The translations under genes were made by a program, and so were the position numbers. A DNA stretch of 64,000 nt from an uncultured Agathobacter sp. (GTDB taxonomy: Bacteria > Bacillota > Clostridia > Lachnospirales > Lachnospiraceae): contig CAMDYX010000005.1 of assembly GCA_945910395.1 (NCBI GenBank), forward strand, positions 20,675 to 84,674, written 5' to 3'. Below, in pieces: positions 7,254 through 16,329 of this stretch (position 1 is the stretch's first letter; the number at the start of each line of letters is the position of its first letter). The notes under the pieces were generated by a model. That model was not told the DNA's origin. It searched no databases and worked only from the letters and a program-made list of their open reading frames with translations.

Positions 7254-9155
7254 ATGAGAATTACCGAATTATTATCGAGGGAAAGCATAGAGCTTAACGG
7301 AACTCCTAAGACCAAGGCAGAAGCGCTTGACCAGATGGTGGAGCTGATGGAAAAAAGCGGAAAGCTTTCCGATAAAGAAGCCTACAGAAAGCAGGTGTAT
7401 GCGAGAGAAGAGGAAAGTACCACAGGTGTGGGAGAGGGAATTGCAATTCCCCATGGCAAGTGTGACGGCGTAAAGGCTCCGGGACTTGCCGCCATGGTGG
7501 TAAAGGATGGTGTGGATTTTGACGCTATGGACGGAGATCCGGTATCGCTGATTTTCCTAATCGCCGCACCAAATACGAAGGATAACGTACATCTTGATGT
7601 GCTAAGCAAGCTGTCAGTGCTGCTTATGAACGAGGACTTTACCGCTGCACTTAAAAATGCGAAGACGGTAGATGAGTTTATCCGCATTGTGGATGAGGCG
7701 GACGAGACAGAAAAGAGCATTGATGAGCGGTTAGAAAGTGCCACAACAGGAGCAGTGAAGCTGGTGGCAGTTACCTCCTGCCCAACCGGAATCGCCCACA
7801 CCTATATGGCAGCGGAGGGACTTGAAAAGGCTGCAAGGGCAGCCGGGGCACAGATTAAGATTGAGACCAGAGGCTCTGGCGGTGCAAAAAATGTGCTGTC
7901 GGATGCGGATATTGAGGAAGCAGAGTGTGTGATCATTGCTGCGGATGCAAAGGTTCCAATGGAGCGGTTTTCCGGAAAGAAGCTCATTTCGGTTCCGGTA
8001 TCCGATGGAATTAATAAGGCTGACCAGCTGATTGCAAAGGCAATGTCAGGGGACGCAAAGATTTATCAGGAAGAGAGCGGCCGAAAGGAAAGCCGTTCAG
8101 AGGTGAAGTCCGGTGGGGCTGCCCACAGAATTTACACCCAGCTGATGAACGGAGTATCCCACATGCTTCCATTCGTTGTTGGCGGCGGTATTTTGATTGC
8201 AATTGCCTTTTTGATTGATGGTTTTGCTGTGGATATCAATTCTCTTACAGAGGCAGAGCGTGGAAATTTCGGTACCATCACACCTCTTGCAGCGATGTTT
8301 AAGAGTATTGGCGGTGTTGCCTTTGGCTTTATGCTTCCGGTGCTGGCAGGCTATATCGCCATGGCAATCGGTGACCGTCCGGCATTGGCCCTTGGCTTTG
8401 TGGGCGGAATGATTGCAGCAAACGGAAAATCCGGATTTTTGGGTGCCCTTGTGGCAGGATTTTTGGCAGGCTATGTGATTCTGCTTTTGAAGAAGCTGTG
8501 TGAGAAGCTTCCGGATGCCTTAGAAAAAATTGCACCTGTACTAATTTATCCACTATTTGGTATATTTATAGTGGGAGTTGCGATGATCTATGTTACAGAG
8601 CCGATTATGGGTGCAGTCAACATGGGACTGAACAGCGGACTTGCCAGCATGGGAGATGCAAGCAAGGTGGTTCTCGGTCTTGTTCTTGCAGGAATGATGG
8701 CAGTAGATATGGGCGGCCCCTTCAATAAGGCAGCTTATGTATTCGGAACAGCGTCCATTGCGGCAGGAAATTACGATATTATGGCAGCAGTTATGATTGG
8801 CGGCATGGTTCCACCATGTGCCATTGCACTTGCAACGCTCTTATTCAAGAACAAATTTACCAAGGAGGAGCGGGAATCCGGCCCTGTAAACTTTATCATG
8901 GGACTTGCATTCATTACAGAAGGCGCAATTCCGTATGCAGCAGCAGATCCACTTCGTGTACTTCCGTCCTGCATTGCAGGGTCTGCAGTAGCCGGGGCAT
9001 TATCCATGGCATTTGGATGTACGCTGATGGCACCTCACGGCGGAATCTTCGTATTCCCGGTTGTTGGCCATGCGATCATGTATGTGGTATCACTCCTTGT
9101 AGGAATTGCGGTTTCTACCATATTACTTGGTGTATTAAAGAAAAAGGTTGCATAG
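7254..9155 (+). CDS. fruA: Fructose-specific PTS transporter, EIIABC
   Basis: This membrane permease takes up fructose and phosphorylates it at C1. Domains in order are EIIA (1-150, phospho-acceptor H67 in AIPHGKCDG), EIIB (about 168-270, C176 in VTSCPTGIAHTYMAAEGL) and a multi-spanning EIIC (about 290-633, beginning HMLPFVVGGGILIAIAF). The A-B-C order and 633 residues are normal for Firmicute FruA. It starts 15 nt after fruK. The HPr and EI that phosphorylate it are the next two genes. Confidence 0.95.
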   Translation: MRITELLSRESIELNGTPKTKAEALDQMVELMEKSGKLSDKEAYRKQVYAREEESTTGVGEGIAIPHGKCDGVKAPGLAAMVVKDGVDFDAMDGDPVSLIFLIAAPNTKDNVHLDVLSKLSVLLMNEDFTAALKNAKTVDEFIRIVDEADETEKSIDERLESATTGAVKLVAVTSCPTGIAHTYMAAEGLEKAARAAGAQIKIETRGSGGAKNVLSDADIEEAECVIIAADAKVPMERFSGKKLISVPVSDGINKADQLIAKAMSGDAKIYQEESGRKESRSEVKSGGAAHRIYTQLMNGVSHMLPFVVGGGILIAIAFLIDGFAVDINSLTEAERGNFGTITPLAAMFKSIGGVAFGFMLPVLAGYIAMAIGDRPALALGFVGGMIAANGKSGFLGALVAGFLAGYVILLLKKLCEKLPDALEKIAPVLIYPLFGIFIVGVAMIYVTEPIMGAVNMGLNSGLASMGDASKVVLGLVLAGMMAVDMGGPFNKAAYVFGTASIAAGNYDIMAAVMIGGMVPPCAIALATLLFKNKFTKEERESGPVNFIMGLAFITEGAIPYAAADPLRVLPSCIAGSAVAGALSMAFGCTLMAPHGGIFVFPVVGHAIMYVVSLLVGIAVSTILLGVLKKKVA

Positions 9156-9169
9156 AAAGGATAAAAATT

Positions 9170-9427
9170 ATGAAGACATTTGAATATATCATAAAGGATG
9201 AACAGGGTATTCATGCAAGACCGGCAGGAGAGCTGGTAAAGGTTGCAAAACAGTATACAAGTACCGTAATGATTGGAAAAGACGGAAACAGCGTAGACTG
9301 CAAAAAGATTTTTGGAATCATGGGACTTGGAGTGAAAAAGGATCAGACAGTTACCTTTACCATTGAGGGTGAGGATGAGGAGCAGGCTTCCCACGCAATT
9401 CAAAGCTTTATGAGTGAAAATCTTTAA
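9170..9427 (+). CDS. HPr-family phosphocarrier lacking Ser46
   Basis: The 85-residue HPr transfers phosphate from EI to PTS EIIA. The acceptor H15 sits in GIHARPAGELV. The position of Ser46, target of HPr kinase in Firmicutes, is Lys46 (DCKKIFGIMGLG), so control by seryl phosphorylation and CcpA co-repression through this protein should be impossible. The ATG at 9170 gives a normal-length HPr; a longer in-frame extension upstream lies inside fruA and is discounted. Its place between fruA and EI suggests a fructose-dedicated phosphocarrier. It is a clear HPr-fold protein. Confidence 0.93.
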   Translation: MKTFEYIIKDEQGIHARPAGELVKVAKQYTSTVMIGKDGNSVDCKKIFGIMGLGVKKDQTVTFTIEGEDEEQASHAIQSFMSENL

Positions 9428-9444
9428 TTCGGAGGAAACGGCGC

Positions 9445-11097
9445 ATGAATCAGTATAATGGAAAAAGTGTGTTTGGCGGAATCGCAATCGGAAAAATAAA
9501 GGTCCTTGCAAAAGGAGACGCACCGGTAAAACGTATTCACATTGATAAACCCCAGGAGGAAATAGAAAGATATCATGCTGCGGTAGAGGAGGCAGACAGG
9601 GAGCTTTCTGCATTATACGAAAAGGCATTAAAGGAAGTAGGGGAAGCAAATGCTGCAATCTTTGAGATTCACAAGATGATGCTTGAGGACGACGATTATA
9701 AGGATTCCGTGGAAGGAATCATCTTAAATCAGAGCGTCAATGCAGAATATGCGGTTGCTGCTACCAGTGAAAATTTTGCACGGATGTTTTCGGACATGGA
9801 GGATGAATACATGCGGGCAAGAGCTGCCGACGTAAAGGATATCTCAGAACGACTGATTCGTGTGCTGTCAGGAAAAGGGGAAGAGGATGAAGCCTCCGAG
9901 GAGCCGGAGATTATTGTGGCAAAGGATCTGGCTCCCTCCGAAACGGTATCCCTGGATAAGGATAAGGTGCTGGCCTTTGTGACGATACAGGGCTCCATCA
10001 ATTCCCACACGGCAATTCTTGCCAGAACCATGGGGATTCCGGCGCTGGTAAGCACGAATATGGATGAACAGATGCTGGATTTGCTGGATGGAAAAATGGG
10101 CGTTGTGGACGGAACAAACGGCAGCTTTTACATCGAGCCGGAGGAGAAAATCTTAGAAGAGCTCCTTGCACAGCAGAAAAAGGAACAGGAACTCAAAGAC
10201 CTGTATGAAACCTTAAAGGGAAAAGAAAATGTGACCTTAGACGGAAAAAAGATTATGGTGTATGCCAATATCGGCAATATCAAGGATCTGGCCCACGTCA
10301 TCAAAAACGATGCCGGAGGAATCGGATTGTTCCGAAGCGAATTCATTTTCCTTGAGAGAAATGATTTTCCGACGGAGGAGGAGCAGTTTGCGATTTACAA
10401 GACCGTTGCGGAGACTATGGCGGGAAAACGGGTAATCATTCGAACCTTGGACATCGGAGCCGACAAAAAATGTGACTATTTCCAGATGGATCCGGAGGAA
10501 AATCCTGCCATGGGCGTTCGGGCCATCCGCATCTGCCTCACTAGACCGGAGATTTTTAAGACCCAGCTTCGGGCCCTGTTCCGGGCAAGTGCCTACGGAA
10601 ATATCGCGGTGATGTATCCGATGATTACCAGTATGAAGGAAATAAAGGCCATCAAGGCAATTGTGCAGGAGGTCTGCCAAAAGCTTAAGGAGGAAGGAAT
10701 TCCTTACAAAATGCCCCAGCAGGGAATCATGATCGAGACTCCGGCAGCCGTTATGATCAGTGATCTTTTAGCAAAAGAGGTGGATTTCTTCAGCATCGGA
10801 ACTAACGACCTGACTCAGTATACGCTGGCCATTGACCGGCAGAATGAAAAGCTGGATGATTTTTACGATTCCCACCATCCTGCGGTACTCCGCATGATTC
10901 AGATGGTGGTGGACAATGCCCATGAGGCCGGAATCTGGGCCGGAATCTGCGGCGAGCTGGGAGCGGATACATCTCTTACGAAAGAATTCTTGAAAATGGG
11001 TGTGGACGAGTTGTCCGTTTCTCCTGCGAGAATACTTCCAATTCGTAAAATTATTCTTGAGACAAATGTGACAGAGTATGGTAGAATAAAAGAATAA
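9445..11097 (+). CDS. ptsI: PTS enzyme I (phosphoenolpyruvate-protein phosphotransferase)
   Basis: EI autophosphorylates from phosphoenolpyruvate and passes the phosphate to HPr. The phospho-His H188 lies in GSINSHTAILARTMGIPAL, and the PEP-binding barrel contains GTNDLTQYTLAIDRQN and the active-site C502 in GICGELGAD. At 550 residues it is slightly shorter than typical (about 570). It sits 17 nt after the HPr gene in the fructose operon, whereas many Firmicutes keep ptsHI elsewhere; whether the genome has a second EI cannot be judged here. Confidence 0.95.
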   Translation: MNQYNGKSVFGGIAIGKIKVLAKGDAPVKRIHIDKPQEEIERYHAAVEEADRELSALYEKALKEVGEANAAIFEIHKMMLEDDDYKDSVEGIILNQSVNAEYAVAATSENFARMFSDMEDEYMRARAADVKDISERLIRVLSGKGEEDEASEEPEIIVAKDLAPSETVSLDKDKVLAFVTIQGSINSHTAILARTMGIPALVSTNMDEQMLDLLDGKMGVVDGTNGSFYIEPEEKILEELLAQQKKEQELKDLYETLKGKENVTLDGKKIMVYANIGNIKDLAHVIKNDAGGIGLFRSEFIFLERNDFPTEEEQFAIYKTVAETMAGKRVIIRTLDIGADKKCDYFQMDPEENPAMGVRAIRICLTRPEIFKTQLRALFRASAYGNIAVMYPMITSMKEIKAIKAIVQEVCQKLKEEGIPYKMPQQGIMIETPAAVMISDLLAKEVDFFSIGTNDLTQYTLAIDRQNEKLDDFYDSHHPAVLRMIQMVVDNAHEAGIWAGICGELGADTSLTKEFLKMGVDELSVSPARILPIRKIILETNVTEYGRIKE

Positions 11098-11137
11098 ACC
11101 ATGCCCGACATGTCGCAGGGATCATGAGGTGGAAGCT

Positions 11138-11887
11138 ATGCTGGCAGAGCAGAGATACAAAATTATACTGGATTTACTGGAAAAAAATAAAAGTGTAACC
11201 GTGACAGAGATTCGGGAGGCGCTCCATGCCTCCGAATCTACCGTCCGACGGGATATTACAGCCTTGCACAATGCCTCAAAACTGATAAAGGTATTTGGCG
11301 GGGCTGTTTCTATTGATGAAAACAGTTTTTCGGCAAACGAGCCCACGGTAGCCCAGAAGGTGGACTTAAATAAGGATGAAAAAAGGAAAATCGGAAAATA
11401 TGCCGCAGCCCTGATTAAAACAGAAGAGTTCGTCTATATAGATGCGGGAACGTCGACGGCCAGCATGCTGGAATTTATCGATGTAAGCAAGGTGACCTTT
11501 GTCACCAATGCGGTTGCCCATGCCCAGGCTCTTTCGGCAAGAGGAGCAAAGGTCTATCTGCTTGGGGGAGAGCTGAAGGGCTCCACCGAGGCAATTGTAG
11601 GAAATACGGCAGTCCGTTTACTGCAGGGCTACCATTTTACAAAGGGATTTTTTGGCACGAACGGAGTCAGTAAAAGGGAAGGCTTTACCACACCGGATGC
11701 GGACGAGGCCATCATAAAGGAAACGGCTATGGCACAATGTCAGAAGGCATATGTGCTGGCTGACTCCTCCAAATTCCACAAGGTATCCTCTGTGACCTTC
11801 GGAGAGTTTAAGGGGGCCACCATCATTACAGATGTGATCCTGCCGGGCTATGAGCAGTTTGATAACGTGGTTTTGGCGAAAGAATGA
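11138..11887 (+). CDS. fruR: DeoR-family transcriptional regulator of the fructose operon
   Basis: The 249-residue protein has a DeoR-type winged HTH in the first 57 residues (SVTVTEIREALHASESTVRR) and a sugar-phosphate-binding sensor domain (YIDAGTSTASMLEF, YVLADSSKFHKVSS). FruR relatives sense fructose 1-phosphate and repress fruK-fruA. The ATG at 11138 with AGGTGG just upstream is preferred to the GTG at 11129. It is the last gene of the fructose operon instead of the first, which is the more common place, and could act on the repeats at 6221-6299. Confidence 0.85.
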   Translation: MLAEQRYKIILDLLEKNKSVTVTEIREALHASESTVRRDITALHNASKLIKVFGGAVSIDENSFSANEPTVAQKVDLNKDEKRKIGKYAAALIKTEEFVYIDAGTSTASMLEFIDVSKVTFVTNAVAHAQALSARGAKVYLLGGELKGSTEAIVGNTAVRLLQGYHFTKGFFGTNGVSKREGFTTPDADEAIIKETAMAQCQKAYVLADSSKFHKVSSVTFGEFKGATIITDVILPGYEQFDNVVLAKE

Positions 11888-11902
11888 CGACTGGGGAATA
11901 GG

Positions 11903-12364
11903 ATGAGAAACACTACACTTTGTTATATCGAAAAAGATGACTGTTATCTTATGCTGCTTCGAAACAAAAAGGAAGTGGATGAGAACAAAGGGAAATGGAT
12001 TGGTATTGGCGGAAAGTTTGAAGAGGGAGAAAGCCCGGAGGAGTGCCTGCTTCGGGAAACAAAGGAAGAAACCGGACTTACGCTTTTAGATTATCGCTTC
12101 CGGGGAATTGTAACCTTTTTGTCCGATGAGTGGGGCTGTGAATATATGCATCTGTTTACCGCTGATCGATTTGAAGGGGAAGTAACCGCGTGCAGTGAAG
12201 GAGAGCTGAAATGGATTCCAAAAAGCAAGATTCTGGATTTAAATCTCTGGGAGGGTGACCGCCCGTTTCTAAAGCTGCTTTTTGAGGACAGTCCCTTTTT
12301 TACCATGAAGCTGTCCTATAAGGGAGATACGCTTACAGATATACAGACGAAGATTTACCGGTGA
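11903..12364 (+). CDS. NUDIX hydrolase, MutT-like
   Basis: The 153-residue enzyme has an intact NUDIX box, GGKFEEGESPEECLLRETKE followed by ETGL, which binds the metal used to hydrolyse nucleoside diphosphate linkages. Close relatives are annotated as 8-oxo-dGTP diphosphatases. The substrate is not proven by sequence. It begins 15 nt after the DeoR regulator and its stop lies just before the ribosome binding site of the giant fusion gene, so it may be co-transcribed with both. Confidence 0.88.
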   Translation: MRNTTLCYIEKDDCYLMLLRNKKEVDENKGKWIGIGGKFEEGESPEECLLRETKEETGLTLLDYRFRGIVTFLSDEWGCEYMHLFTADRFEGEVTACSEGELKWIPKSKILDLNLWEGDRPFLKLLFEDSPFFTMKLSYKGDTLTDIQTKIYR

Positions 12365-12390
12365 TTATACAAAGGAGGAGGAACGGGGAT

Positions 12391-15300
12391 TTGAGAAGAG
12401 TTTTACTTATTTCAGACGGCTGGAAACGATTGGTTACCTACGCCTGGGTTGACGGAATCATGCATGGGGCAAAGGAGCTTGGGGAAGAAATCTGCTTGTA
12501 TCAGTTTAATACAAACGGAAACTGGAGCCGTGATAAAAAATACAATAATGGCGAATATAATCTGTTTACGCTCCCGAATTTCGAGGACTACGACGGGGTT
12601 ATTTTTGACGGAACAAATATCACAGACCAAAGACAGCTCAATGCAATTGTAAAAAAATTAAAGGATCTGGATATTCCGGTGGTAAGCATCTGCTATGCGG
12701 TAGAAGGCTGCTATTATGTGGGAAATGATAATTATAAGCTGTTTCGGGAGCTGATTGACCATCTGTATCAAAAGCATGGATGTCGGGATTTTGTTTTTGC
12801 GGGAGGACCGGATTACAACTACGAAAATCAGATTCGTTATAAGTCCTTCTGCGACGCGATGGAAGAATACCACTTACCATGCGATGAAAGCCGTTGCCTG
12901 TTTGGAGATTTTGATTTTGGAACTGGGGTCAGGTACTTTAACGAGTGGGTGGAGCAAAAGAAGCCCCTGCCGGGAGCCTTCGTCTGTGCAAATGACAATA
13001 TTGCAGCCGGGATTTGTTCCGCGGCCGAACGCCATGGATTTAAGATCCCCAGGGATTTTCTGGTTACAGGCTTTGACAATCTGGATAAAGCTGCATACTT
13101 CAATCCCCAGATTACAACGGTAGAGCATAACCGTGGAAATATCGGAAAAACCGCCTTAAGAATTCTTTCCCAGAAATGGAAAGGGGAAGAGGTGGACGCG
13201 TTCCAATATCTGGAATCGGAATGCATTTTCGGAGAGAGCTGCGGCTGCCCGAACAGCGGAAGGGTGGACTACCGGAATTACATCAAGTGGCAGATCGAGT
13301 ATTCGGTGAAAAAGGAGTGCGAAGATGAGGCGGTCATGGTGCTGGAAAACCAGATTGCCGAATGCAACGATTACAGAAGTCTGTTTCAGGGATTTGCCAG
13401 CTATATTGAATCCCTTTCTTGCGATGGAGTATACTTCGTCGTGGATAGAAAGCTCTTAGATGCACGGCTGGACACAGCATTTTCCAATAAGGGCTATCGA
13501 AACAGGCATGAGCTTGAGGTAGGTTATGCAATTGAGCACGGAAAAGAGCTGCAGTTTGCAGGAGAGCAGGCGCTAAGCCGATATCTGGACGAAAACGGTG
13601 CGAACAACGCATATATGTTTTCTGCAATTCATTTCCGGGATCAGAATGTAGGCTTTACGATTTTGAAGAACCCTACCTTTTTGTATGAAAATCCTTCTTA
13701 TTATGATGTACATTCCGTTTTTGTTACAAAGCTGGAAAATCTGTTTAAGCAGACACAGCTTAAAAATGTATACAACAGAGATGCTTTGACCGGACTATAC
13801 AACCGTGTGGCTTACAATGAAATGATCGTACCGAGATTTGACAGATATACCCGTCAGAATATTTCCTGTGCAATGGTCTTCTTCGATGTGGATAATTTTA
13901 AGCAGATGAATGATACCTATGGACATAAATTCGGGGATGAGGTACTGAAAACGATTGCAAAAACCCTGGAGAGGGAAAAGCCAAAGAACAGCTTTTCATA
14001 TCGATTTGGCGGAGATGAGTTTGTGGTCTTTCTGGCAGATGCGACAGAAGAGAATATAGCTGCATTTGTGAGCCGTGTAAATAAGATTCTGTCGGAGCGG
14101 AAGATCAAGTTGAGCCATGGCGTAATCGTTACGGACCCAAAGAGTGGGAAAACCCTGGATGAATATTTAGTGATGGCGGATAAGAAAATGTATGAAGTAA
14201 AAGCAGCGAGAAAGAGAAATGCAAAAATGAATTTTTTGAAGGGTGTGGATATTTCCTCCCTCCCGGAGCACTTGGATGGTGGGGAGAAATTTTATCTGGC
14301 AGACGGAAGATGCGTGGATGCATTTGAACTGCTTGCCGAAAATCATATCAATTCCGTTCGCCTTCGTATCTGGAATGAGCCGAATCTGGTGTCGGAGGCA
14401 AAAGGCTACTGTGACCTTGCCCACACCATTGAAATGGCAAAAAAAATAAAAGCCCATGGAATGCATTTTTTGCTTGACTTCCATTACTCCGATTATTGGG
14501 CAGATCCGGGTCAGCAGAGAAAGCCCAAGGCCTGGGAAAATCTTTCCTTTGAAGAGCTGAAGGAGGCCGTATATCAATATACAAAAGAGGTTCTTGACGC
14601 ATTGGAGGAAGCCGGCGCTCTTCCGGACATGGTTCAGGTAGGAAACGAGATTCGAAGCGGCATGCTTTTCCCGGATGGAGCAGTTCCGGCGTATGACAAT
14701 CTGGCGGCCCTCATCAATGCGGGAATCCGGGCAGTAAGAGAAAAATCGTCGGATATTTCGGTTATGATACATTTAGACCAGGGAGGCCGATTCTTCTACT
14801 TAAAGGAGTGGTTCGATGCAGTATTTGCAGCAGGAATGGAACCCATCGATGCCATCGGAATATCCTTCTACTCCTTCTGGCATGGAACCTTTATGGATTT
14901 AAAGAATTCCATGGAACAGCTGATTGAGCGCTATCATGTTCCGGTGTATGTGGTAGAAACCGCACATCCCTGGCGACACTGCAAGGCGGAGCATGTTTCT
15001 GTTGACCTTATGAAAACGGCGGGACTTCCGGCAGGGGAAGAAGAGCAGAAGAAATCCCTCGCCCTTGTGATGCAGATCGCGGCAGCTGTGTCAAAGGATC
15101 TGCCAACCGGAGTATACTATTGGGAGCCTCTCTGCATACCGGGAAAAACCTATGGAAGCTGGGATGAGAACATGGGAATGCTGGATGAAAACGGAAAAGC
15201 ACTCCCATCCTTTGAGATGTACCGCGACTTTGATCCGAAGAACCCTCCGATTGAGAATTTGGAGGAATATATCGAATCCTTATATGCGGTGGATGAATCA

Positions 15301-15744
15301 CAGCTGGCACCGGCAGGGACAAATCTGGTTCCAAACGGAGATTTTTCGGAAGGGGTAAAGGGATGGTGGATCACAAAGGACCCGGAGGAGGTCACCATTG
15401 AGGAAAAGGATAAAGAAGTCTATGTTTCCTGCAAGAGTAATTTTACCTTCGAGCTTTTCCGGGACGTTCATATTGATAAAGCCGGAACCTATTGTTTATC
15501 CGTGGAGTATCGTGGAACAAATACGACGGGAGTGCAGGTAGAGCTATTCCTAAAAACCATTACCTGTAATGGACAGGAAGAGTACACAAAGACGATTTTT
15601 CCATCGGATGTGAGATTCGTTGTCCATAGCATTGAGAATTTGAAGCTTTCTGCCGGACAGGTACAGCTTGGAATCCGGATGAATACACCTCCTGTATTTG
15701 GAAGAATCCGGAATATCTCTCTGGTTGAGATTGTCGAAGATTAG
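12391..15744 (+). CDS. Fusion protein: LacI-type sensor, GGDEF diguanylate cyclase and GH53 galactanase
   Basis: One uninterrupted frame of 1117 residues joins four parts: a periplasmic-binding-protein/LacI sensor without HTH (about 1-290), a linker (300-450), a GGDEF domain (about 455-615; DALTGLYNR, active site RFGGDEF with GGDEF at 540-544, no RxxD I-site), a GH53 endo-beta-1,4-galactanase domain (about 615-965; acid/base E753 in VGNEI, nucleophile E856 in VETAHPW), and a C-terminal beta-rich carbohydrate-binding-like part (976-1117, NLVPNGDFSEG). There is no signal peptide or membrane segment, so the galactanase is cytosolic. The TTG at 12391 is chosen because GGAGG lies at 12377-12381 and it begins exactly at the sensor fold; an upstream in-frame GTG at 12361 is less likely. 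An internal ATG at 14227 could start a separate GH53 product. Confidence 0.88.
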   Translation: MRRVLLISDGWKRLVTYAWVDGIMHGAKELGEEICLYQFNTNGNWSRDKKYNNGEYNLFTLPNFEDYDGVIFDGTNITDQRQLNAIVKKLKDLDIPVVSICYAVEGCYYVGNDNYKLFRELIDHLYQKHGCRDFVFAGGPDYNYENQIRYKSFCDAMEEYHLPCDESRCLFGDFDFGTGVRYFNEWVEQKKPLPGAFVCANDNIAAGICSAAERHGFKIPRDFLVTGFDNLDKAAYFNPQITTVEHNRGNIGKTALRILSQKWKGEEVDAFQYLESECIFGESCGCPNSGRVDYRNYIKWQIEYSVKKECEDEAVMVLENQIAECNDYRSLFQGFASYIESLSCDGVYFVVDRKLLDARLDTAFSNKGYRNRHELEVGYAIEHGKELQFAGEQALSRYLDENGANNAYMFSAIHFRDQNVGFTILKNPTFLYENPSYYDVHSVFVTKLENLFKQTQLKNVYNRDALTGLYNRVAYNEMIVPRFDRYTRQNISCAMVFFDVDNFKQMNDTYGHKFGDEVLKTIAKTLEREKPKNSFSYRFGGDEFVVFLADATEENIAAFVSRVNKILSERKIKLSHGVIVTDPKSGKTLDEYLVMADKKMYEVKAARKRNAKMNFLKGVDISSLPEHLDGGEKFYLADGRCVDAFELLAENHINSVRLRIWNEPNLVSEAKGYCDLAHTIEMAKKIKAHGMHFLLDFHYSDYWADPGQQRKPKAWENLSFEELKEAVYQYTKEVLDALEEAGALPDMVQVGNEIRSGMLFPDGAVPAYDNLAALINAGIRAVREKSSDISVMIHLDQGGRFFYLKEWFDAVFAAGMEPIDAIGISFYSFWHGTFMDLKNSMEQLIERYHVPVYVVETAHPWRHCKAEHVSVDLMKTAGLPAGEEEQKKSLALVMQIAAAVSKDLPTGVYYWEPLCIPGKTYGSWDENMGMLDENGKALPSFEMYRDFDPKNPPIENLEEYIESLYAVDESQLAPAGTNLVPNGDFSEGVKGWWITKDPEEVTIEEKDKEVYVSCKSNFTFELFRDVHIDKAGTYCLSVEYRGTNTTGVQVELFLKTITCNGQEEYTKTIFPSDVRFVVHSIENLKLSAGQVQLGIRMNTPPVFGRIRNISLVEIVED

Positions 15745-15859
15745 ATATATTTTATATTTCGCAGCGAAATAGGGTATTCTATTTTAGACCAAATCTGCTT
15801 GTGGTTTCTTGGGAAGTCGATTACAATTTACTTAACTGAAGACGAAAGGGGGAAATCCT

Positions 15860-16312
15860 ATGGCACAAATTTTTGAGCTGGCAAACCCGTACATTATTAC
15901 ATGGCTGATACTTCTTATTGTATTCATTGCAGTTGAGCTTTTCACGGTGGGGCTTACTTCTATATGGTTTGCTGCCGGAGCATTGGTTGCACTGATTATC
16001 GCAGCCTGCGGAGGCGGATTTGTATTTCAGCTGATGGCGTTTCTTGCAGTTGCGTTTGGAGCGCTTTTTGCCACAAGACCATGGGCAAAAAAATATATCA
16101 ATTCCAGAACCCAGGCAACGAATGCGGACAGCGTAATCGGCACGGAAGTGAAGGTTACGGAACGCGTAAGTAACATAGATCAGACCGGTACCGTTGTTGC
16201 AAAGGGACAGGAGTGGACGGCCCGGGCAGAGAATGATACAATGATCTTTGAGCAGGGAGAACTTGCAAAGGTCGTCCGCATTGACGGAGTAAAATTAATA
16301 TTGACAAAATAA
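15860..16312 (+). CDS. NfeD-family membrane protein
   Basis: This 150-residue protein has two to three N-terminal membrane segments (WLILLIVFIAVELFTVGL and neighbours) followed by an OB-fold NfeD domain (about 85-150: GTEVKVTERVSNID, GQEWTARAEN). NfeD proteins act with SPFH/stomatin partners in membrane microdomain organisation; the partner is encoded 17 nt downstream. The short form without a ClpP-like protease domain is common in Firmicutes. The ATG follows an AAAGGGGG site. Confidence 0.9.
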   Translation: MAQIFELANPYIITWLILLIVFIAVELFTVGLTSIWFAAGALVALIIAACGGGFVFQLMAFLAVAFGALFATRPWAKKYINSRTQATNADSVIGTEVKVTERVSNIDQTGTVVAKGQEWTARAENDTMIFEQGELAKVVRIDGVKLILTK

Positions 16313-16329
16313 TCTAGGAGGATTAAAAA

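Noticed and set aside
8816..9169. N-terminally extended HPr fusion starting inside fruA
   Set aside because: The extension is an out-of-frame reading of the FruA C-terminus; a start at 9170 gives the exact HPr length.
9035..9658. A 207-codon minus-strand open frame over fruA-HPr-EI
   Set aside because: It is antisense to three firmly identified genes and has no recognisable domain or start signal.
14167..14772. A 201-codon minus-strand frame over the GH53 part of the fusion gene
   Set aside because: It is antisense to conserved GH53 motifs and shows no start signal.
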